Assembly: GCA_016760335.1 (NCBI GenBank)
Contig: CM028673.1
Location: 24,006,501-24,070,500, forward strand
Length of the DNA stretch: 64,000 bases
Direction: 5' to 3'
From: Gastrodia elata
Taxonomy: Eukaryota > Streptophyta > Magnoliopsida > Asparagales > Orchidaceae
Shown here in pieces: positions 55,748 through 64,000 of this stretch. The number at the start of each line of letters is the position of its first letter. Within the stretch, counting starts at the first letter, position 1. Under the pieces are notes generated by a model. It made no database searches, was not told where the DNA came from, and worked only from the letters and a program-made list of their open reading frames with translations. Both the position numbers and the translations under genes were made by a program.

Positions 55748-57792
55748 TGATGAATCCATAAAATATGTCTAAAATAAAGGAAATTTTCATTCATTTCTGA
55801 TTGTTAAACTGCTCCTAAATCAAATTTTGTCTATCTTTTTAGAAAAATTGCCTCCAATAAAGTTCCGAGACATTTTACAAAATTCTAAGTTTTGTTTCAT
55901 AAGAATCCACTGTCGCGCGCTCCAGTGCGCTGCAGAGGATCATTTTGCAAACAGGGACGCTATAGCGCGCTGCAGTAGATCCATTTGCAAACTGCGGATG
56001 CGGTAGCGCGCTACAGCGGATGCATTTGCAAACTGTAGGCACAGGAGCGCGCTGCAGCAGATCCATTTGCAAACCGCGGGTGCGGTAGCGAGCTGCAGCG
56101 GATCCATTTGCGAACCGCTGGTGCGATAGCGCGATGCAGTGGTACGATTTGCAAATGGAACCGCTATAGCGCGTGACAGCAGGTAAATTTGTGAAACGTG
56201 GATCCGGTAGCGCATGACAGCATGAAACGTGGATCCACCGCATTTTTGCCAGTCATGAGTATTTATTGCAGTTGGGACAAGACCCCCAACCTGTATCTTA
56301 TCCCCAGCCATCATTCCCTGCAGCAGCTCCGATTTTTAATGGAAAGTGGCCTCTTGATGTGATAAGAAGGTTAAACAAAGAAGGATATTGGTCACTTCAC
56401 CATTGATTTTGGATTTGCCATCATGACTTTAGAAGTTTTAATTGTCAAATACTGGTTATGGAGAGGATGAAAGAGGATGCAACCCCTCTCCTATAAATAC
56501 ACCTCCTCTTGACTAGAGGAGGGTTCACAATTTTGCTCAACACACTAAGTAAAGAGGGGGAGTGCTTAAGGAGAAGTGAGGAACTCCCCAAGGGTGGTAA
56601 GGCAAGCTATTGCTAAGGAAGAGAAGAAAGAAGGCAGTACTAGCGACCTAAGGGAGGAGATTGAAGAAGGAGAAGAAGAATTCTGGAGAACTTCCAAGGA
56701 GCGTTGTTAGTATCTTCTAACCTTACTCTTGTATTTTCTTTTCTTAGTTGATCATAAAAGGGTCTTTATCCATATATATGTTTTTCTTCATTTTCTTTGT
56801 AATGAGTAGCTAAATCTCCCTTGTGGAGGGTTGGGGAAATCCCATGTGTATGAGTTATTATTAATGTATGAAGTTTTCCTCAAGCAAAAATTAAATTGTA
56901 AGGAGCTCAATGCCTTGTCAATAGATTTTTTTTTTTATTATTTGATCTTGAATGTGGATAAAAGGAAAATGAACTAATGACTTCAAGAACTAAGTTGTCT
57001 TGTGGTCCATAGCTCACCTTAGGTTGGATGCTAGGTTTATGAGTGCATGAGAGCTTAGAACTATATGACAAACTTCTTGAGCTAAATGCACCTTAATCTA
57101 AGATCAATTAAAAGGGTTGATGCATGTGATGCTAAGACCCACTAAATGAGCTCCTTAGCTCAACATAATTGAGGTAGAGGAAGAAATAGTTGAGTGCTCA
57201 TCAACTAAGTGACATAGTCATTGAGCCCAACATATTAATCCCTCATCTCAAGTATGTAGGATGCGAGTGATGCTCGTAGTGGAATCAATGTTTATAAGAA
57301 TTAAAAGACTTAACAACTGATGTCTCTTTAATCAAGAGATAAGATAAAAATACTAAACCTAAAATCTTAAAGGAATGTTTGTGTCAAAATAGAACTGAAT
57401 GTGTATTCATTTTGTGCACAAGATTTGAACTTGTGAAACCTTGAGATGAAACTCAAGGAAGAAAAAATGTGCACTTGATTAAATCTAAGGGAATAAAAGA
57501 GAACGCTTGAGAATTCAACATGTATTCATAAATTTCTCATCACATGTGGGGTGAACCCAACTCTCCTCTCTCTTTTATCTAACTTATCTTTACATAGTGA
57601 TTATTATGCTAAATCTAGGGCCAACTTAACCAATCAATTGTAGCTTAAATATTAGTGAGAATAGATAAACCTTAGTGTCAAAACAACCAATTCTCTGTGG
57701 TTCGATAAATCCTGGAAAGTAACGCCTTTCACTTATTACTTCAGATCACGTATATTTGTGTGTGAGCACAGACGTGTATTTATAGTTTGTCA
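55748..57792 (+). repeat. 3' LTR of element F
   Basis: 2.0 kb, TGATGAATCC to TTTGTCA, with TATA box 56492-56499 and GC-rich array 55905-56230. Followed by the GTATA duplicate. Confidence 0.88.
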
Positions 57793-59387
57793 GTATACAT
57801 ACACCCAGTTGGGAAGATAGTACAGTGATGCTGATGCATCTTGAAATTCTCCAATCAATGTATGCAATATTCTGTAACCCATAATTCATCACTGATACTC
57901 ATACATCATCAGTGAATTATTCATTATGCTCATGCTCATGTTTATGACCATGCTTCTATATTATATGAGGAAAAATCCAAAAATTCATAAAACTTTGAAC
58001 ACTAATAATAAATTCCAGGTCTCCACTGTGCAGAATTCTGCTAAAAGGATCCTGACTCATAGCTTCTAGAATGAAATTGGTTAAAGTTGAAGATTTACTT
58101 AAGGATCATTGGATGGAATGATTGAATACACATATTTAGTATGGTTGCAAGAAAGGTGATTCTTATTACTTAGTTTGATTAAGCCACCCTAACGAAGTGG
58201 TCTTTGATAGGAGGCATTGCCCATTGGCAATTATTATCTCAAGCTAAGTTCTTAAGATGCCCTACTCACAATCACACTTAATGTCTTAAAAAAAGGCAAC
58301 TCTAATTACTTATTTTATTTGAGCCACACCTATTGAAGCAGTCTTCACTAGGAGGCATCGCCCATTGGTGATTTATATTTCAATCAAACAAAAGAATGAG
58401 TACCTATTTAATACACTCTTAATCTTGGGGGATTTACTCTAACGGGACTGTATTCGTCTAATTCCTCTGGATAGCACCTGCTCATAAGTCTATATTGGAG
58501 TGAATTAACTAATCTTGAAAACTACTGAAGAAAACAAGCACTATTGGTATACCATACTATACCAACCAATCGTCTGGTTTCAAATAACTCTACTTAATTG
58601 ACAAGGATTTATCAAGACTATCAATTCATATGCTAAATAGGTAAGTCCTATACAAGGCTCCAAAAAAGTGATCAAATATCACTAAATATAGATTTTACTA
58701 CAAGGAAAAAGTGTCATTATAATATCTTAAGTGATTCCTACCATGAGTGATTAAGATCAACTTCTAAGGATAAGGGATCATCTAAGCTTCTACCTCAATG
58801 AGTTATACAAAATCCTCCTACCTCAATGTATATTTAAATTTAGGTCTTTAAAAATATTTTAGAGATAATCTTGTACTGAGATACTTAAGATCTCACACCC
58901 TTAATTCTAAAGCTAGCATTTTAGGTTCTATTTAAGAGTTTGGTTTAGAGTGATCAGATCAAATGATTAAGTCATCTTATCATATCTTATTCTAAGATTA
59001 TGGGATTTAAATTATGGATGTTATTAAAGTCTGATTAATTATTAAATCAGTTTAGTTATATTATCTCTTTATGCTAGTAGTCTTATTTAGGAGAAAATCA
59101 AGAATCAAAAGTTTAGATTCAGATCAATCAATCACATAGATTTATCAATACCTTAACATATCTAATTCAAATGTTTAAGATCAATACCAAATCAGATACA
59201 TTATTGAAATAATGTCAATTTCATTATCTTACAATAAAGTCAATTTAATAAAGGATTTAAGAGTTTGGATCTTAATCAAATAGGTTAGAGCTTAACCCCT
59301 TACTCATGCCTAATTAAGATAAAATGTTTATTTATAAATCAAATGTCAAATTAGTGAATTTTGGGATGTATTATTGGTGGCAATCTT
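57793..59387 (-). repeat. D 5' LTR, second part
   Basis: After the GTATA duplicate it continues 'catacacccagttggg', the reverse complement of 18190-18210 of A, and follows A backward to about 16640 ('attattggtggcaatc'). It is cut at 59387 by E2. It carries two imperfect copies of a 'gaagtggtctt..ggaggcattgccc' unit (58195 and 58335), as in A at 8385 and 8527. Confidence 0.85.
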
Positions 59388-60360
59388 TGTGGCACCCCAC
59401 CCCTTAATCCACAAGAATTAAGTTAAGGGATGGCATGCCACTCTAGCTAACCCTTCACTTATAATTGGATTAGGATGAAATCCATAATCCACCTAATAAG
59501 GGAAGGAGTAAGCAAAGAATCAAATATGCTGTCACTATCTAAGTAAACATACAGAGTGCGGAAGCAATTTTCAATATACATAACATCCAAGCATCACAAC
59601 ATGAGTATAAAGAAAAATATCTCAGAATATTAGTATAAAATCTAAATATGCAGTCAACAGTACCTGTATTATTACATCATTTAATAGTTTAAATAAAAGA
59701 AAGTGCAAATACACTCATCCTCACATATAAAATAAAAGCTAAATAGTGGCTTCTTCTATGGGCTCCTCCTCTAGGTATGGCTCCACTCCTAACTTCTGCT
59801 CATCTAACTAAAGAGGGTCTGCCATTGTCAGTTTTTCAATGTAGGGCCCCAACCAAAAAAAGAAAAATCTAGTTAGACAATTATCTAAGTACATTTTAAG
59901 CTGATAAGTTTTAAACGTGTTAAGTAATATCACCATTCTATTACTTCTAAGCAATAATGTGTATAAGGGAGCAGCAAGCAATACAAAAGAAAAGGAAAAG
60001 CTATAAATCATCATTTATAACTTAAGCAAAAAGGGAGACTAAGACATGCCTCACATGCAAGCTAAACAAGGTAAGGCATATAAATATACATAATCAAACA
60101 AGTGCAGCAGGAAAAATGCTACATCTTAAACATGCTGGTGATCAAAAGATACATGCCAATTAAATGAAACAACTCAGCAGTGGTAAGTATAAATAGCGAC
60201 AAGATTCTAACATCCTAAATATATATAAAAGCAGTACAAGGAAATAGCTGACTGAATAAGAACACTGAAAGGTAACCAAACATCAATTGCATATAAACAT
60301 ACGCCTACAATCTGCCATACAGAAAAGAGCTAATCTAGCCCACCAGAAAGGCTGAAGGTT

Positions 60361-60572
60361 CTTAGCACCAGTACGGCTAGGGCGGATCTTAGCACCAGTA
60401 TGGCTAAGGCATCAACAGCATAATTGAAGGATCCTAGCACCAGTACGGCTAGGGCGGTTCCTAGCACCAGTACAGCTAGGGCATCAATGGTGTACCCCTA
60501 GTGTCAATAAGAATACTAGGCAAATAGCACACAATAAAATAGAGGCCTTCCCCTAGTGACATGTTGACTAGG
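60361..60572 (-). repeat. Hairpin repeat array in E2 LTR
   Basis: Six units: CTTAG/CTAGG (60361-60381), CTTAG/CTAAG (60388-60408), CCTAG/CTAGG (60433-60453 and 60460-60480), CCTAGT/ACTAGG (60497-60520 and 60552-60572). The first four share the loop 'caccagtacgg'. Unit 2 against units 3-4 changes both sides of one pair. Confidence 0.7.
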
Positions 60573-62686
60573 CAGTCAGAAGGCAATACTGAGAGGCAGC
60601 TCAAACACATCTAATTATTATCTTCTCATTAAACACTTTAATATTTTTCCAAGGAATCTAAGGAGTCTCCATAATTTTATAACATTTTATTCATGCATCA
60701 AAAATCTTATATGACATGCTCAAGAAAGTATGGCACAAAAATCAAGGAATGCGTAAGCGACAATCATCAAAGTAAGCAAGGGACTCTACTAAACATGGTG
60801 ATATCATTTGTTTTCTACTTAACCATTCTAACTATTCTAAGTTACACAAGTTCAGGATCACCATTTTCCTACTATCAAGTGTAACTCAAAAACTCGTCCT
60901 TATAAGTTATAAAAGATTAGAACTGATCAGGTTCTAATCTAGCTCAATCAGATAGACGACTACGAGTTAAATCAATAAATCATACGTCTTAATTTTGTGA
61001 ATTTAGACGTTCTAGCTAAGATCTGATCAAGATCTTTTAAACCTATAGATTATGGATTAAACACTATGAGATTTAGGTTTAATCACATAATCCAAAGAGG
61101 ATAAGACCTAAGTCTAGGTTTCATTCTATAGGTGATATACTAGTTAAGGTCAATCCTATTAAGTAATCAAGCTTAATAGGATGAATCTCCTATCTTAAAT
61201 CTAAGGTTTAATGACAAAATAACCAAAACAAGTTGTAAAATAAAAGAAAAAGTCTAGAAACTAATAAGACCAAGGTTTCACCTATTAGGTAACCTAATTT
61301 ACCCAATGAATAAACTCTAACCTATGATCTAGTCCTAGTCTCACTAAAGGTCTTTAAGGTGTAGTATTTAAAACTTAGAGAGATTTTTGGAATCTGACTT
61401 AATGGTTGATTTCACTCACTTAAATGTGACTAGGATGATTATAATATTAGTTTTAGTAATTTGGAATGTTAACTAAGGGTTAAGGGTACTTAGTCCAAAC
61501 TTAGGGCAAAATAACCATTTTGCACCAACTCTAAGGGTCAAAAGTCAACTTTCCTCTTAGGAGTCAGAATTGAATTCTCTTAGTTCCAACTAACTTCTTA
61601 CTATCTAACTTGAAGATAGGCATTAAGTACGCCTAAATTGGACGAGAAATGGTCAAGTTATGACCAAAATGAGGCCAAGGGTTAATTGGTCATTTACTTA
61701 AATTTTTAGTATTCAAATCCTAAATATTATTTTAGTTTATCGATGACATCAAATTTCTAAGCTAGTTAGCACCTTGCATTTTTCAATTTGGAGTTGATTT
61801 GACTATGTTATGGCTATTTAAAGTCTATGGGAATTTTGGTCATTTTTCACTGAGAATTCTAGGGTTAACTTTTTGTCCTGATGTCCAAATAGGAAAACTA
61901 ATGCTACTACAGTGATGGGGCTGCCCTCCTGAGAATTTTAAGACCAATATTAACTATGTTCTGATAACGGGGTAAAAAGTTATGAGGCTCTAAAGAGGTC
62001 CTAAAATATTACCTCGTTATACGTACCCTAAAATAAATTTTTACATTACGTTATTTGAATCCTTATATTTTTTTGAGTATTTTGAGACCTATATTGGCTA
62101 TGTTTGGATCATTCTATAAAAAATTATTAAACTTTTAAGATTTACTATTCAAAAATATAATTTGAATTAATTTACTATTCATTTATTCAAATTAAATGAT
62201 TTACTGTTCATTCCTAAAGTTTATTTATATGATTTCTGAATTTATTAATCTTTAAATAAATTTGTGATTAATTAGACTTAATTATTAATTAGCATTAATT
62301 AATCCATTAACTAATTAATTAAATTATATTTATTATTATTTTACTGTAGCAAAGTCATTAGCACTAATTACTGTTTAATTAATCTTAATTGCCTGTTAAT
62401 ATCTAATTAAGAATAATTAATTATATTTTACTATTTAATAATAATTAATTATTCTAATTACTATTAAGGTTAAATTAATATTAAATTAATCCTAATTAAT
62501 CTCTTAATTACTAATTACAGTTACTTAATTATAAAATTACTGCTCAAAAGTAATTAACACTAATCCTAATTTAATTAACTACTAACTACATTTAATTAAT
62601 CACTAACAGTAATTAACTAATTTTTAATTAATAAAAAATGGGACCCACTGGACACGTGGCACTGCCAGAGGCTGCCACATGGCATT

Positions 62687-63061
62687 GTGGGCCCCACGGG
62701 AGGGCTGAGTCAGCTCGGTGACTGGGCAGTGGGCCCACATGACGCGTGGCACTGCCAGAGGCTGCCATGTGGCACGATGGGCCCCACAGGGGTAGCCGAA
62801 GAGCCGCTGGTGCTCGGCGCGTGGGCCCTACGTGACACGTGGCGGGCCCGGAGGCGGCCACGTGGTGCAGTGGGCCCCACGGTCGAAGCCAAAGAGCCGC
62901 GGGCTCGGGCAGTGGGCCCCACATGCCACGTGGCATACCCAGAGGCCGCCACGTGGCGCGGTGGGCCCACTGCCAAAATCGAAAGGTCGCGGGCTCGGCG
63001 TGTGGGCCCCACGTGACACGTGGCAGGCTCAGAGGCTGCCACATGGCGTAGTGGGCCCCAC
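62687..63061 (-). promoter_or_regulatory. TCP/G-box tandem array in E2 LTR
   Basis: Nine GTGGGCCCCAC-type palindromes spaced 41-49 bases. Perfect ones are at 62687, 62870, 62912, 63002 and 63051. Between them lie CACGTG cores (for example 62836, 62949). Pairs of units repeat about every 90 bases. GTGGGNCCCAC is the class I TCP consensus and CACGTGGC the G-box/ABRE core. Confidence 0.6.
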
Positions 63062-64000
63062 CCGGGGCTTACGCGGACCCGACGCGGTCGTGTCGGGCTC
63101 GGGTCGACCCGGCCCGACTCGGACTTCCTCTCTCTCTCGCGGAGACGCCTGAGGGTGCCGGGCTAGGGCATGGCTTTTGCTGGCCTTCCCGGTGCCAGAC
63201 CACCTCGACCTGCACGGCCGACGGTAGCCCTCGACGAGGCCCACACGTCGGCGGGCGGACTAACGCTGGAGGTGGCCAGAGGCGGCGGCTAGAGGCAACC
63301 CTAGGTTATAGGGTTCGGCGGACGCGTACGGGGTTTTGGCCCGAGGTTTCAAACCTCAGTCTGAGTCGACCGGATCTGATCGAGGTCGATCAGGTCCGGT
63401 TGATCGTCGATCTACAGTCTAGCCTACAATTCTATAGCAACGCGACGATGAGAGATGGACGGAGGAGGGGGATCGGGGAGTATCTGGATCGACGACGGCG
63501 GAGGTTGGACGGAGGTCGGCTCGGGTCGGGCTGATCTGGGCTTCGGTTCGCTTAACCGGGTGTCAGGGGGTGCGGGGGAGGCTCTTAACGGCCCTCGGAC
63601 GAACCGGCCGAGGCGGGGGAGGCCGCCGGTTGGCCAGGCGAGCGGCAGGCGTGCCGCGTGGCCCGCGGGCGACGGGGCCGAGGACGAAGGCCTGCGGCCG
63701 TCCAATCCCGTGCCACGCGGACGTCCCAGATCCGTTCGGACCACGCGACGTGGATCGCGGTTGCGAGTTGTTGGATCCGCGTGGATCAGACGGTCCAGAG
63801 GGATCCGTCCGATCGGAGGGTGCCGTTAGCGCCGTCCACTTAAGTTGACGGCGCCGTACGGCGCCGTCAATTAATTTTTTTTTTCTTTTTTTTTTTTTTA
63901 AATCCAAAAATTTTGAACATGTTTTTCCTAGCTAATTGAGGGATGAGGAACGTAATGGCGAGGTCGGATTTTTGGTCCGACGAGTATTTTGATTCCTCGA
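63062..64000 (-). other. GC-rich upstream part of E2 LTR
   Basis: High GC with several overlapping open frames on both strands, none with recognisable protein features. It matches the E1 part at 4741-4913 plus 19168-19700 in outline. A T-run lies at 63875-63899 after an inverted repeat around 'gacggcgccgtacggcgccgtc'. I see no gene. Confidence 0.5.

Larger units (their letters stand above)
48585..57792 (+). mobile_element. Element F: Athila-like gypsy element without RT or integrase
   Basis: 9.2 kb flanked by GTATA duplications (48580-48584, 57793-57797), with LTRs 48585-50730 and 55748-57792 beginning TGATGAATCC and ending TGTCA. Contents in order: tRNA-Asp-like primer site, gag, protease, post-pol hairpin, GC-rich repeats, TATA box, extra ORF, two polypurine tracts. 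RT, RNase H and integrase are absent. Gag and the extra ORF resemble those of the Athila lineage. It must depend on enzymes from another element, if it ever moved in this form. Confidence 0.88.
59388..64000 (-). repeat. E2: E-type LTR, cut by window end
   Basis: Begins TGTGGCACCCCACCCC inside the D LTR and runs past the window. Landmarks equal E1: 'catacagagtgcgg' (59550), 'gtagggccccaacc' (59840), AT-rich tract 62140-62636, GC-rich array 62687-63061. The last bases, 'tagctaattgagggatgagg', match about 200 bases from the LTR start in A and B, so the terminus should lie just outside. No primer site is next to the left edge, so this is a 3' LTR or solo LTR. The GC-rich open frames at 62.6-63.9 kb are not called as genes. 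Confidence 0.75.

Noticed and set aside
59808..60014. 68-codon minus-strand ORF in E2
   Set aside because: It lies in LTR sequence that in E1 is broken by frame changes; no motif.
62628..63907. Dense GC-rich open frames of up to 138 codons
   Set aside because: Same reason: repeat and base composition of the E2 LTR; the frames on opposite strands mirror each other.

Overview
This is plant nuclear DNA made almost entirely of nested LTR retrotransposons. I see no host gene, tRNA, rRNA or CRISPR array. The evidence for a plant is Ty3/gypsy chromovirus-type gag-pol with tRNA-Met primer sites and LTRs of nearly 5 kb, an Athila-type gag with a tRNA-Asp primer site, and AT-rich introns. All coding regions carry stops or frameshifts, so this is decayed repeat sequence. 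I cannot name the species.

Layout. (1) 1-4913 plus 19163-19768: minus-strand element E1, with a partial Gag-like ORF at the left edge and a long LTR that starts near 860. (2) 4914-19162: plus-strand gypsy element A, inserted in the E1 LTR with a CCTGG target duplication. It has gag, protease, RT, RNase H, integrase and a short C-terminal chromodomain-like tail. (3) 19769-20353 and 45015 onward: minus-strand gypsy element D, same family as A, split in two. (4) 20354-45014: a tandem LTR-internal-LTR-internal-LTR array (copies B and C) sitting inside D with an ATGGT/ATAGT duplication. (5) 47658-48584 and 57798-59387: the long LTR of D. (6) 48585-57792: Athila-like element F, inserted in the D LTR with a GTATA duplication. 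It has gag, protease and an extra ORF but no RT, RNase H or integrase. (7) 59388-64000: a second E-type LTR (E2), inserted in the D LTR and running off the window.

Most notable: elements A, B, C and D appear to carry spliceosomal introns. One at the gag/protease boundary is kept at the same codon and phase in all four copies, and removing it joins gag to protease in frame. A second, upstream, would fuse a separate Gag-like ORF to gag in frame in A and D, and with different splice sites in C. The upstream ORF looks like a second capsid-like domain, so the spliced product would be a double-Gag polyprotein. Also notable are RNA-hairpin arrays in the LTRs with compensatory changes, a TCP/G-box repeat array in the E LTRs, a pol-less Athila relative with an internal TATA box before its extra ORF, and a mosaic of copied fragments in the protease of A.

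Order of events read from nesting: D is older than B/C, F and E2, and E1 is older than A. B and C share several inactivating changes, so the array was probably copied from an already defective element.
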